Shown here in pieces: positions 1 to 8,022 of a stretch of DNA of 27,556 nucleotides (within the stretch, counting starts at the first letter, position 1; every line of letters starts with the position of its first letter). The notes beneath the pieces are model-generated. The model was not told the origin of the DNA. It was given only the letters and a program-made list of their open reading frames with translations, and did no database searches. The position numbers and the translations under genes are program-made. Source of the stretch: Candidatus Latescibacter anaerobius SCGC AAA252-E07 (GTDB lineage Bacteria > Latescibacterota > Latescibacteria > Latescibacterales > Latescibacteraceae); contig AQSL01000132.1 of assembly GCA_000403035.1 (NCBI GenBank), forward strand, positions 1 to 27,556. Direction: 5' to 3'.

Positions 1-105
1 GCCTTCTCCCTTCTCCCTTCTGCCTTCTGCCTTCTGCCTTCTCCCTTCTCCCTTCTCCCTTCTGCCTTCTCCCTTCTCCCTTCTGCCTTCTGCCTTCTCC
101 CTTCT
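1..105. repeat. Heptanucleotide tandem repeat, 15 units
   Basis: Fifteen consecutive perfect units of SCCTTCT (S is G or C) start at the first base. The only variable base is the first of each unit, in the order G C C G G G C C C G C C G G C. A partial sixteenth unit follows to about 109. The array probably continues left of the window. It sits downstream of the aldo/keto reductase gene (minus strand), in non-coding DNA. The 7-bp period is not a multiple of three, so it is unlikely to be coding. It is a simple VNTR-type array that could vary in length between strains. Confidence 0.95.
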
Positions 106-140
106 GCCTATCTTTCTAAACAGGCATTATCCTTTTGCAC

Positions 141-1202
141 TCATACCACGTGAGAAGCCCAGCGTTTCAGGAAGCGGTAGTGCGGCGGCAGCGCGGCTTC
201 CTCGATAAGTTTTGCGTATTTTCTGACGTTGTCCAGAAGTTTCGTTTCCTCCGATGAAATCTCAGGGCTGAAAAACGCCGCAATGTTGTCATAGACATCA
301 TTCATGCACCACATGCCGCCCATCACGGTGTCGGGTTCAAGGCCGCTGTTAATGACATAGCGGAGCATTGCCTGCCCGAGACTCAGTTCGCCTTTTGTAT
401 CGAATTCTTTTGCGACTTCCATGAGATGGGCTACATACCATTCGCTCGCGAACGGTTTCATGGTGATAACGCCGATGCCTTTCCGGCGTAATTTTGCTGC
501 CAGCGGATCGAAATCATCGGGTACCTTGCCGGTGTAGAGAATGTTGTGATAGAAGTTATACGGCAGGATGACATAATCCATTGGGAGTTCCTCGGCGAGG
601 ATGACATCCATCTCCTCGGGGTAGTGAATCGGGACACCGACCGCACGGATAGCGCCCTTCTCGCGAAGCTTGAAAAGCTCTTCCCATTCCGGCCAGTTCG
701 CCGCCTCGTGGGTATGGGAGTGGAGGCGCACCATATCGATGTAGTCGCGGTGGAATAACTTGAGGATACGTTCATGCGATTGGGTAGCGGTGAGATTGCG
801 TTCTGTATCCGCACCACCATACATGGAAATTACCACGTTGTGCTTGAGCGGACTGAGGTATTCGCCTGATGTCACATATTCGGGAGGATAAACATCGAAT
901 ATATTGACCCCGAGATCATAAGCTTCCATAAGCATTTTCTTGCGGTAGTCCGGGAAAGCATGAAGTTCTCTGGGCGTATGCGATCCGAATGTGTAATATG
1001 AGACCTTTATGCCGGTTTTTCCCACCACACGCATTTCCATGCTGCCTTTGGGTTTCGGTTTTGTCACCTTGAGGAATTCATTGGAAAAATCATGAACTTT
1101 AGGTTTTATCTCCACCTGCTGTCTCCGCATGGATGAACATCCTGCGGTTCCGGCTGCAAGTGTTCCCAGTGCCGCTGACTTGAAAAAATCACGTCGTTTC
1201 AT
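141..1202 (-). CDS. Tat-exported aldo/keto reductase-like lipoprotein
   Basis: Predicted 353-residue protein. I chose the ATG at 1202 because the N-terminus then begins MKRRDFFKSA, a textbook twin-arginine signal, and a GAGGA ribosome site lies about 8 bases upstream; an ATG six codons earlier leaves no such fit. A lipobox-like TAGC at Cys22 suggests membrane anchoring after Tat export. Residues about 57-330 follow the aldo/keto reductase TIM-barrel pattern: VVGKTGIKVS near the start, NIFDVYPPEY holding Asp103 and Tyr105/109, and DYIDMVRLH with His161. The segment VVISMYGG (about 123-130) lies where the family usually has a Lys (TK), so the catalytic lysine seems absent. Classic members are cytosolic NADPH-dependent reductases; an exported member without Lys may have lost or changed its activity. 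It follows the PPIase gene on the same strand, 105 bases away. Confidence 0.8.
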   Translation of the reverse strand: MKRRDFFKSAALGTLAAGTAGCSSMRRQQVEIKPKVHDFSNEFLKVTKPKPKGSMEMRVVGKTGIKVSYYTFGSHTPRELHAFPDYRKKMLMEAYDLGVNIFDVYPPEYVTSGEYLSPLKHNVVISMYGGADTERNLTATQSHERILKLFHRDYIDMVRLHSHTHEAANWPEWEELFKLREKGAIRAVGVPIHYPEEMDVILAEELPMDYVILPYNFYHNILYTGKVPDDFDPLAAKLRRKGIGVITMKPFASEWYVAHLMEVAKEFDTKGELSLGQAMLRYVINSGLEPDTVMGGMWCMNDVYDNIAAFFSPEISSEETKLLDNVRKYAKLIEEAALPPHYRFLKRWASHVV

Positions 1203-1307
1203 CGTACCGATCCTCAACAAATTTCAGGTAATACATTATGTTTCAGACAGAGATCAATTCTCTCCCTGTTTCTTGCCTGTTTTTAAATATTCTTTCGCCG
1301 TCCGAAT

Positions 1308-2147
1308 TCATCCTTTTATTTCTATCTCCATATCTTTCCTTAGCTCATCCACCCATTCCGCGATATGATCGTTCTTGCGGTTGTAATGTATCTGTTCACT
1401 GATGGTGTCGCGGCATTCCTCGAGTGGAATCTGCTCCGGCGGCTTTTTTTCATAGACTGTTGCGATATGATACCCGAACTGGGTCTGGAATACCGGCGAT
1501 ATTTCCCCGGCTCCCATGGAAAAGACTATTACATCGAATTCCTCTACCATCTTCCCGCGGGAAAAGAAGCCGAGATCCCCGCCGATGTCATCGCAGCCCG
1601 AGTATGTATCCGCCGTTTCGGTAAAATCGGCGCCTTCGAGCAGCTTTTTCCGTATCTCCTTCATCTCGTTATATGTGCTCAGAGGGTCTGCGGGATTGAC
1701 CTTTTTTACGATATGGGCGGCATGGATTTTTTCCGGTTTCACATGGTCCGATTTGTTTTCATCGTAATAGGCGCTGATTTCGTCCTCCGATGCTGCCGTT
1801 ACATCCTTGGTAATATCTTCCAGAAGGCGGGTTATCCTGATATTCTGCTCAATGTCCTTTTTTATCAGATCGTCATCTTCTTCAGAAAGGTTGAAATGAC
1901 GGTAGAACTGATCTTTTCCCCCGTAACGGGCCGCAAGCTTTCCAAATTCCTCGTTGATGGTCTTTTTCGAGATGCTGCCGAACCGCTTGTTTGCCTGCTG
2001 GCGGATAATGGTCTGGTCTATCAGATTCTGCTGTGCCTGTTTTTTGATTTCCTTATTTGAGGTATCGGGATTTTCCTTACGCACATTCTGTATTTCACGG
2101 TTGCAGATTTCGGAACTTATTTTTTCTCCGTTGATGATAATTTCCAT
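1308..2147 (-). CDS. Parvulin-type peptidyl-prolyl cis-trans isomerase (PpiC/SurA-like)
   Basis: A 279-residue protein. Residues about 140-235 are a rotamase domain: KIHAAHIVKK at the first strand, then DTYSGCDDIGGDLGFFSRGKM, and FQTQFGYHIATVYEKKP at the end, all typical of parvulins (PF00639/PF13616). Residues 1-135 form a charged helical segment that looks like the chaperone-like N-terminal part of SurA/PrsA proteins. No signal peptide or lipobox is seen, so it may act in the cytoplasm, or the true start lies elsewhere. The ATG at 2147 is supported by AGGAGA six bases upstream. The family catalyses X-Pro bond isomerisation and assists folding of exported proteins, which would suit a locus full of secreted enzymes; that link is an inference. 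Confidence 0.88.
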   Translation of the reverse strand: MEIIINGEKISSEICNREIQNVRKENPDTSNKEIKKQAQQNLIDQTIIRQQANKRFGSISKKTINEEFGKLAARYGGKDQFYRHFNLSEEDDDLIKKDIEQNIRITRLLEDITKDVTAASEDEISAYYDENKSDHVKPEKIHAAHIVKKVNPADPLSTYNEMKEIRKKLLEGADFTETADTYSGCDDIGGDLGFFSRGKMVEEFDVIVFSMGAGEISPVFQTQFGYHIATVYEKKPPEQIPLEECRDTISEQIHYNRKNDHIAEWVDELRKDMEIEIKG

Positions 2148-2239
2148 ACTTTTCTCCTGTTCATCATATAAATATAATTAAAAATATCGTCCGTTGCGTA
2201 GAGTGTATTTGCATTATTTTTCTGTATTGTTCTTTTATA

Positions 2240-2461
2240 TTAATACGGTGTCAAAACAAACATGGGATTATCATCACGCACAAACTCATTGAAGCCGCTT
2301 TCTTCCGAGTATTTTCCATTGAAAATGAGCAGCTTGTTATCACGCCATTCAAACCCGTAAGTCTTGGGAATGCCTCGCTCATCCCGATCTTCCAATATCT
2401 TGAAGTAATTACTTTTCGTTAAAACGTAATCGAGGCCTATATTATAATCGAAATGCCTTCC
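2240..2461 (-). pseudogene. Gene remnant, 3' end of an unknown ORF
   Basis: After the stop of the GH88-like gene, another minus-strand frame stays open from 2461 to a TAA at 2240-2242 (73 codons). Its translation looks protein-like rather than random: it includes KILEDRDERGIPKTYGFEW, then LLIFNGKYSEESGFNEF, and ends PMFVLTPY. There is no ATG before the last few codons and no ribosome site, and the frame is closed by a TAA just upstream. I read it as the C-terminal remnant of a gene truncated by deletion or rearrangement. I do not recognise the family. A non-ATG start is possible but less likely. Confidence 0.45.
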
Positions 2462-4664
2462 TTATAATCTCGATATTCCGTGCGTTTCCCGCCAGGTTGG
2501 GATTATCAGACTCGGTCGGCGGGAGCGTTGTCTGCTCATCCGGCCTTGCGAAACCATAGAATCCAACATCACCGTAGCGCGGGTCACCGAGGATTTTCGC
2601 GGCATCGTGCTGGTCGCCCCATCCGCTGAGACACTGGATTACCGAGGCATGCGGGCCTACAGCTTTTCTCACCGCTTTTAGTATGGAAGGATCGGGATGC
2701 TCGTTCATGAGCCAGTCCACCTCGCGGAGCATCGACAGTCCGGCAACCTGCGGGTGGTCTAACTTGTGGCTGGAGAGCCAGATGATACAATCGGATTTTG
2801 TCGATTTTGCCGCCTTGCGGATTCTTTCCCATGCCCGCTCTACAGAACGACGGCGGAATTCTGTCTCCCTTTGCCCGTCGATGGCAGCCACACCGGGGAA
2901 CGGTTCGCCAAAAAGCTCGCCGTACATTTTCTTTTCGCAGTCGAGCCATTTCAGCTTGTCGAAGTGTATTACATGGAACATCCAGTCTATCATGAACCCG
3001 TCAATATCGGTTTTTGTTAAAACATCCTCGATTACAGCGCACAGGTAGTCGAGGTATTCGGTGGTAAGCGGAATATGAGTTGAACTGGGAGTGCCGTAGC
3101 TGAGGCCGGGATGGGTTTCACCCCAGTATGTATTCGCCCCAACGCAGAAATATCCCATTACCCTCATGCCCTCTTTGTGTCCCAACTCCGTGATCTCTTT
3201 CAGGAAGTCGCCCTGCATTCCCGGCTGTACCGGCGCAACATCGCTGCGAAACCAGGCATATCCGCAGCAGTTGGTGCAGAAGGTCTGGATGGTGTTTACT
3301 CCGAGGTCACGGTACCATTTCAGGTGTTCTTCAGGTGAAGCGTTGGCGTACATTCCGGGCGGTGCAAATCCGTTTTCACCCCAGTTGAAATCGATGCAGA
3401 AAGCTTTTATTTTTTCAATTTTTTTTTGCAGACCTGCTTCGACGGTCTGGGCAATTCCCCGTTTATAACGCATCATGGCTTCGAGGAAATTATAATCTCC
3501 CCAGATAAGGGAGGTGTCCGCCTGGGGATCTGTGGGTTTTTTCCAGGTAGCATGGGTGACAATACCGTAACTTTTCGAGGAGTCTGCACGGTATGCGGGC
3601 GAACAGAGCGATGCAAGGATGTTGATTGCGGCAGTTTTGTATCGTTCTCTGTCTGTCCCGTTCGTGACCTGTGTGCAGAGTTCAAGCAGACCGTCCGCCG
3701 CGATTGCTCCCGCCGAAGCGTCCCTCATGGCATCGGGTATAGCCGGGTCCGAGGCATCCCAGTACGGGACATAATCATCGGGAAGAGCAGCGATGAAATA
3801 ATCCGCCACTTTCTGGGCCGCCGCGAGAAACTCAGGATTGCCGGTCTCACGGTATGCCATGGAGAAACCATAGAGCGCCTGTCCCTGACCACGTAACCAA
3901 CCGGAATCCCCGCTGAGCCCGCAGAGGGTGTCATGACCAAGGACCTCGCCGGTATCAGGGTCGAAATCAACAACCTGTATGGTGCTGCCGTCATCACGGA
4001 TGTGATGTTTGATGGTGTTGAGAGCGTGCGTTTCCGCAAGTTCGTAGTAGTCGGAGTGACCGCCGTTGCGTGCCGCCCAGAATAAGAGTTCGAGGTTGAC
4101 CATGGTGTCAATCATCACCGGGAACCGCCACTGCTCCATCTCGTTTGCCTTGATCATCCCGACAGTGCGTTTAAAACGTTTAGCAAGCGAGCGGGCGGAC
4201 TCTACGACAACATCCCGGTAGTGATCGTTTCCAGTGAGCCGGTATCCGTGCCCGAAGCTGGACATCATCTTGAAACCGTTATTGTGATTGCTTGTGCAAA
4301 ACTTTTCTTCTTCCATGCTATGTGTCCAGGTTTCGGCAAATCCCTTCCACTGTTCATCCCCGGTATGTTCGTACATGAGCCAGAGACATCCTGCGAAAAA
4401 ACCGCTCGACCATGCGGAGCTGTCCGTCGTTTCCCATGTGCCGTCATCTTTTATAAACCGCGGGAACCTGCTGCCGTCTTTGACCTTCCCGACAGTCTTT
4501 TCCAGTTGTTTTTCGGCAAAAGCCATGCAATCCCGGACAGATAGAGCGGCGCCGCTTTTTTGCACCGTAGCCGTTTCATTTTCCTGTTCCGGCGAAGCAC
4601 ATGATGTAACCAGAGCAGCACAGCAGAAAAGTGTCAGTATGCAGCGATAAAAAGGATTCTTCAT
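2442..4664 (-). CDS. GH88 unsaturated glucuronyl hydrolase-like / GHL6-like fusion lipoprotein
   Basis: A 740-residue protein with a lipoprotein signal (hydrophobic stretch, then LVTSC with Cys22). Residues about 40-410 are an (alpha/alpha)6 barrel of the GH88/GH105 type: DSSAWSSGFFAGCLW (81-95), FPVMIDTMVNLELL with Asp186 at the general-acid position, and GWLRGQGQALYG (255-266). Residues about 420-740 form a second catalytic-looking module, a TIM barrel resembling hypothetical glycosyl hydrolase 6 or GH29-like proteins (WYRDLGVNTIQTF, DIDGFMIDWMFH). GH88 enzymes remove 4,5-unsaturated uronic acids from oligosaccharides left by lyases. In the family motif H-D-x-G-F the Asp that matches Asp88 of Bacillus UGL is replaced by Asn128 (HNNGF). 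A GGGGGG ribosome site lies 8 bases before the ATG. It is the last gene of the aldolase-transporter operon, 24 bases after its neighbour. Confidence 0.82.
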   Translation of the reverse strand: MKNPFYRCILTLFCCAALVTSCASPEQENETATVQKSGAALSVRDCMAFAEKQLEKTVGKVKDGSRFPRFIKDDGTWETTDSSAWSSGFFAGCLWLMYEHTGDEQWKGFAETWTHSMEEEKFCTSNHNNGFKMMSSFGHGYRLTGNDHYRDVVVESARSLAKRFKRTVGMIKANEMEQWRFPVMIDTMVNLELLFWAARNGGHSDYYELAETHALNTIKHHIRDDGSTIQVVDFDPDTGEVLGHDTLCGLSGDSGWLRGQGQALYGFSMAYRETGNPEFLAAAQKVADYFIAALPDDYVPYWDASDPAIPDAMRDASAGAIAADGLLELCTQVTNGTDRERYKTAAINILASLCSPAYRADSSKSYGIVTHATWKKPTDPQADTSLIWGDYNFLEAMMRYKRGIAQTVEAGLQKKIEKIKAFCIDFNWGENGFAPPGMYANASPEEHLKWYRDLGVNTIQTFCTNCCGYAWFRSDVAPVQPGMQGDFLKEITELGHKEGMRVMGYFCVGANTYWGETHPGLSYGTPSSTHIPLTTEYLDYLCAVIEDVLTKTDIDGFMIDWMFHVIHFDKLKWLDCEKKMYGELFGEPFPGVAAIDGQRETEFRRRSVERAWERIRKAAKSTKSDCIIWLSSHKLDHPQVAGLSMLREVDWLMNEHPDPSILKAVRKAVGPHASVIQCLSGWGDQHDAAKILGDPRYGDVGFYGFARPDEQTTLPPTESDNPNLAGNARNIEIIRKAFRL

Positions 4665-4688
4665 GTAATGAACCCCCCTTTTGAGACT

Positions 4689-5801
4689 TTATTCTTCATT
4701 ATCCTCGTCTTTAACCGGTTTCTGACGCCAATAATTTGCGAGTGTCGAGCCGGAGATATTCATCCATTTCCCGAAGATAATCGGCGCGAGTGCGGCATCG
4801 GGGCTTTTCAAAACATCGATAGCAAGTCCCATTCCCATTCCCCCGTTCTTCAATCCAACCTCAATCGCTATCGTACGGCAGTCTTTTTCCGAAAGCCCGA
4901 CTGCTCTGCTTGACCAGTAACCGAGTATGTAACCGAAAAAATTAAGAACGATGGATGCGCCGATAATTGCCAATGCGGAAACAAGAAGTCTGTCACGGTA
5001 ATGAGCGACAACGATGGTCACGAAAAGCAGGATGGCTCCCATGGATAAAAGTGGAAGAATCCTGTCAAACCATGCAATACGGCTTCGCAGAAATCTATTT
5101 GCAATCAGACCCGCTACAACGGGCAGAATGATCATATTGAGTATTGAAAGCATCATGCCGATAAATTCTATGTTGATTAATCTTCCGGCGAAAATTTTCA
5201 TGAGCAACGGTGTAACAACAGGAGAAATGAGGGTTGCAAAGGTGGTTATGCTTACGGAAAGAGCCACATTCCCTTTTGCAAGGAAAGCCATGACATTTGA
5301 GGCCACACCTCCCGGACACGAGCCGATAAGAATAACTCCGGCGGCAACCTCGGGCTCGAAACCGAATGTTTTGGCGATTACAAACCCCGCAAAGGGCATG
5401 ATGGTAAATACAAGAAATGTGCCGATAAAAAGTCCTTTTGGCTTTTTCAGTTCGCGGGCAAAATCACCCACACTGAGTTTTGTGCCCATACCAAACATGA
5501 TGAGCTGTATGAGGGGTTTCACCAGTTTCATGGTATTAAAACCCCAGTTGGTGAAAAGCCACGGGAAATACATGGCAGCCGCCAGGAATGCGAATACCCA
5601 GAAAGTGAATGCGTTTCCCCTGAGGATTCTGGTTCCCCGTGAGTAGAAAGCCATGAGTACAAGGGTTCCGACAAACGGTACGCCTGCCTGTGCAACCTTG
5701 CCTGATACTATCATAAAAATGGTTGCAATAAAGGAAATGAAACTGAGCGCTAATAAGGTATTGAAAAAAAGCTTTCTTTTTCCTGTTGTTCTATTTTTCA
5801 T
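4689..5801 (-). CDS. Bile acid:sodium symporter (BASS) family transporter
   Basis: A 370-residue integral membrane protein with about ten hydrophobic segments. The family signatures are present: GSCPGGVASNVMAFLAKGN in the first half (around residues 155-175) and AIEVGLKNGGMGMGLA in the second half, the two discontinuous-helix motifs of the BASS fold. Known members carry bile acids, pantoate, pyruvate or other organic anions together with sodium. It lies between an aldolase gene (83 bases upstream) and a uronyl-hydrolase-like gene (24 bases downstream) on the same strand, so import of a uronate-derived keto-acid or a related sugar acid is a reasonable guess. AGGGA lies 4-5 bases before the ATG at 5801. 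The substrate is not fixed by sequence. Confidence 0.9.
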   Translation of the reverse strand: MKNRTTGKRKLFFNTLLALSFISFIATIFMIVSGKVAQAGVPFVGTLVLMAFYSRGTRILRGNAFTFWVFAFLAAAMYFPWLFTNWGFNTMKLVKPLIQLIMFGMGTKLSVGDFARELKKPKGLFIGTFLVFTIMPFAGFVIAKTFGFEPEVAAGVILIGSCPGGVASNVMAFLAKGNVALSVSITTFATLISPVVTPLLMKIFAGRLINIEFIGMMLSILNMIILPVVAGLIANRFLRSRIAWFDRILPLLSMGAILLFVTIVVAHYRDRLLVSALAIIGASIVLNFFGYILGYWSSRAVGLSEKDCRTIAIEVGLKNGGMGMGLAIDVLKSPDAALAPIIFGKWMNISGSTLANYWRQKPVKDEDNEE

Positions 5802-5884
5802 TCCGTCCCTTTCAGCCGTGAGTGATGGGGAGCATGGTACGGTTTGCCGGTTTTTGGAGGTCTTTTATTTTGCGTACACATTCC

Positions 5885-6772
5885 TTACAAAAGCCCCATA
5901 TCCCTGAGGATTCCCCTGAGCATTTCCCTTTTCTCTTCCGAAAGGGGGCCGACCGGTTTGCGGCATGGGCCTGCGGGAAGCCCTTGCAGAGTCATGGCTT
6001 CCTTCATGGTAACCGGAAAAGTGCCCTGGGAGAAAAACTCCCGAAGCGGGATAAGCTTTTCCTGGTACCGCCATGCGGATTCGATGTTCCCGGCACTATA
6101 CTCGTTGTAAATGCCCAGTACAATATCAATGGCGGCATTTGAGGTTGCTGCAACCGCGCCGTCCAGACCGGAAGCAAGCGCGGAATAAATAAGCTGGTCA
6201 CGGCCGATAAAAACCCTGAAATAGTCCGGGCAGCGTTTCTTGTATTGTATGGTCATCGCCAGGTCGCCGCTGGAGTCCTTGATACCGGTCAGGTTAGGAG
6301 AATATTCGCAAATCCGTGCAACCGTTTCCGGGAGAATATTGAGATGAGTCCTCCAGGGATTGTTGTAAATAAGCACCGGTATGTCAACCGCATCCATGAT
6401 ATCACAGTAATGATTGTAGAGTTCATCCTGGTTAGGACTGATATAAAACGGCGTGATGATCGTTACTGCATCTGCACCTGCTTTGTGTGCGGCACGGGTC
6501 ATTTCAATCACACCGCGGGTCGTCATCCCGCCTGTTCCCATAAGTACGGGAACACGGCCGTTGACCGTTTCCAGGCAGATATCGAGCAGCCGTAGTTTTT
6601 CATCGTTGGTGAGACTATGGCCTTCTCCCTGTCCTCCGCAGGTAAAAATACCATAAGCGCCGTGATCGAGCAGGTAACCGATAATCTTGCGGAACCCGCT
6701 TTCATCAATATTTTCATTCCTGTCAAAAACTGTTACAACCGGGGTAATAATACCTTTTAAATCCAATTTCAT
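5885..6772 (-). CDS. DapA/NanA-family aldolase or dehydratase (class I, pyruvate type)
   Basis: A 295-residue protein of the usual family length. The Schiff-base lysine is Lys165 in GIKDSSGD, and the catalytic Tyr136 with Arg141 sits in IYNNPWRT (YNxPxRT). The normally conserved GTTGE near residues 46-50 reads GGQGE, so both threonines (the residues at positions 44 and 45 of E. coli DapA) are missing. This argues against a genuine 4-hydroxy-tetrahydrodipicolinate synthase and points to another branch, such as an aldolase of 2-keto-3-deoxy-sugar acids. It is the first gene of a probable three-gene operon with a BASS transporter and a GH88-like fusion, which supports catabolism. An AGGAGG lies 14 bases before the ATG, a rather long spacing. 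Confidence 0.88.
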   Translation of the reverse strand: MKLDLKGIITPVVTVFDRNENIDESGFRKIIGYLLDHGAYGIFTCGGQGEGHSLTNDEKLRLLDICLETVNGRVPVLMGTGGMTTRGVIEMTRAAHKAGADAVTIITPFYISPNQDELYNHYCDIMDAVDIPVLIYNNPWRTHLNILPETVARICEYSPNLTGIKDSSGDLAMTIQYKKRCPDYFRVFIGRDQLIYSALASGLDGAVAATSNAAIDIVLGIYNEYSAGNIESAWRYQEKLIPLREFFSQGTFPVTMKEAMTLQGLPAGPCRKPVGPLSEEKREMLRGILRDMGLL

Positions 6773-6921
6773 ACGAATTCTCTCAGCCTCCTGATTGTTA
6801 TATTATTATGAGTGATGTCAGAAGTAATACTATTTCCTTCGATAAAGTGTAAAAACAAACTTTTTGTTATACCTTTTTAAATACTTATTTAATTATGCAC
6901 TTCATTGCACCACTCCCAATA

Positions 6922-6944
6922 AATAAAATATGCAATATTTTATT
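6922..6944. repeat. AT-only hairpin at the end of the nuclease gene
   Basis: Perfect inverted repeat of AATAAAATAT and ATATTTTATT around a three-base loop GCA. It overlaps the TAA stop of the nuclease gene. The stem has no G or C, so it would make a weak terminator; it may instead be the edge of a lost recombination site. Confidence 0.5.
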
Positions 6945-7857
6945 GAGTTGTTGAATAAGATTGAATAATAATATCCATTATATCATCTATAGTATAATCT
7001 TTATCAATTATATTTGGATAAACAAATATTGTGCGTGTAATATTTCCATAGCCATGAGTTTTAGGTATTTGTTTTGTTAAATTTTTTGGATCATTAATAA
7101 CATCATTCTCAGTTCTAATTAAATATCTGAGGCAATTTTTTTTGTTTTGTATTGAAAGACAGGCAAAATTCAAAGATGTTTTATAAATAATTTCAGAATT
7201 TGTTGTATAACATTCAATTTCTGAGCTAATACCTAAGATTTTATTATTTAAAAGATTAAAAAGCTCTTTAATGTCTTTTGAAGCTCCTTCTAAATGTTCT
7301 TCAATACTTTTAGGTTTTCTTGGTTCTCTTTTAATTTTTTCAATTTTGGTTTTACCTGTTTTACTTTTTATAAGTTGCTCTGGTTCTTCTTCTCTTAAAA
7401 TTATTAATGTATTATTTTCATAGTATCTGTACTTCCATAACTCAGCTCCAAGTGATAAGGCTAAACATTTATCATCAATAGAATATTCTTGTGCAAAACA
7501 TATTATTCGTGGATTTGTAAAGTCAATTTCACCATAAAAGTCTTTAATGTTTTTCCTTACTAATAATTCAAACGAATCTGGATTTTGCTTTATCCAAGTC
7601 ATATATCGATTTGCCTGAGTTAATTGACCTGTTTCTTTATATTTTTTATATTCAATAACAACGGGCCTATTTGATTCATCAACTGCCAATGTTTCAATTC
7701 TTCCATGTTTGTCAGTAACATGTTCATCCTTTATATATTTTAATCTAAAAATTTCTTTTAGATTATTATCTATAAGTTTATGAAGTTTTAATTCATTAAT
7801 GAATTCTTTTTGTTTGATTTTTTTTGCTTTGCCATTGTTAATTTGAAAAGCAGGCAT
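6940..7857 (-). CDS. PD-(D/E)XK nuclease-like protein with DUF5655-type C-terminus
   Basis: A 305-residue basic protein. Residues about 50-95 show the nuclease core: GRIETLAVD (Asp60), then VVIEYKKY (Glu69, Lys71) and a following Gln in QLTQANRYM, the NucS/DUF91-like arrangement D-x8-E-x-K. Residues about 195-305 match the general pattern of the DUF5655 tail that often follows this domain (conserved length, closing strand-helix). Such proteins are common in genomic islands and are thought to cut or bind DNA; a defence or repair role is an inference. GGAGA lies about nine bases before the ATG. The gene is much richer in A and T than the carbohydrate genes next to it, and it follows an attC site, so it is the last recognisable cassette of the array. 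Confidence 0.75.
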   Translation of the reverse strand: MPAFQINNGKAKKIKQKEFINELKLHKLIDNNLKEIFRLKYIKDEHVTDKHGRIETLAVDESNRPVVIEYKKYKETGQLTQANRYMTWIKQNPDSFELLVRKNIKDFYGEIDFTNPRIICFAQEYSIDDKCLALSLGAELWKYRYYENNTLIILREEEPEQLIKSKTGKTKIEKIKREPRKPKSIEEHLEGASKDIKELFNLLNNKILGISSEIECYTTNSEIIYKTSLNFACLSIQNKKNCLRYLIRTENDVINDPKNLTKQIPKTHGYGNITRTIFVYPNIIDKDYTIDDIMDIIIQSYSTTQ

Positions 7858-7916
7858 AAAAATTTCTCCATTACTATTATTTTATCATATTAGTTCATAT
7901 TCGTAATTAACAGCAG

Positions 7917-8009
7917 GTATAACAGTGGCAATTAAGCGGTGGCTTCAAGATTTATTAGATATCACACATGCTACCCGTTTAGCCGTCCGCTTGAATTGCT
8001 TTGTTAGGT
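7917..8009 (-). other. attC recombination site 2
   Basis: A 93-base imperfect palindrome just after the stop of the membrane protein gene. Read on the minus strand it opens with ACCTAAC, a perfect RYYYAAC inverse core, and closes with GTTATAC, close to the GTTRRRY core. The arms pair along GCAATTCAAGCGGACGGCT and AGCCACCGCTTAATTGC with a few unpaired bases, as expected for the folded bottom-strand attC that integron integrases recognise. The distance and polarity relative to the gene (stop, inverse core, core, next gene) are those of integron cassettes. Confidence 0.78.
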
Positions 8010-8022
8010 TGCGATACTTGGT

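Noticed and set aside
1365..2060. Long plus-strand open frame (231 codons) opposite the PPIase gene
   Set aside because: Its sequence has no recognisable domain and lies antisense to a well-supported parvulin gene with a ribosome site; it is a shadow frame.
6866..6872. GTATAAC-like heptamer on the minus strand after the nuclease gene, as a third attC
   Set aside because: No complementary arm with a core site is found before the aldolase gene; only a short A/T-rich hairpin is present, so at most a truncated site.
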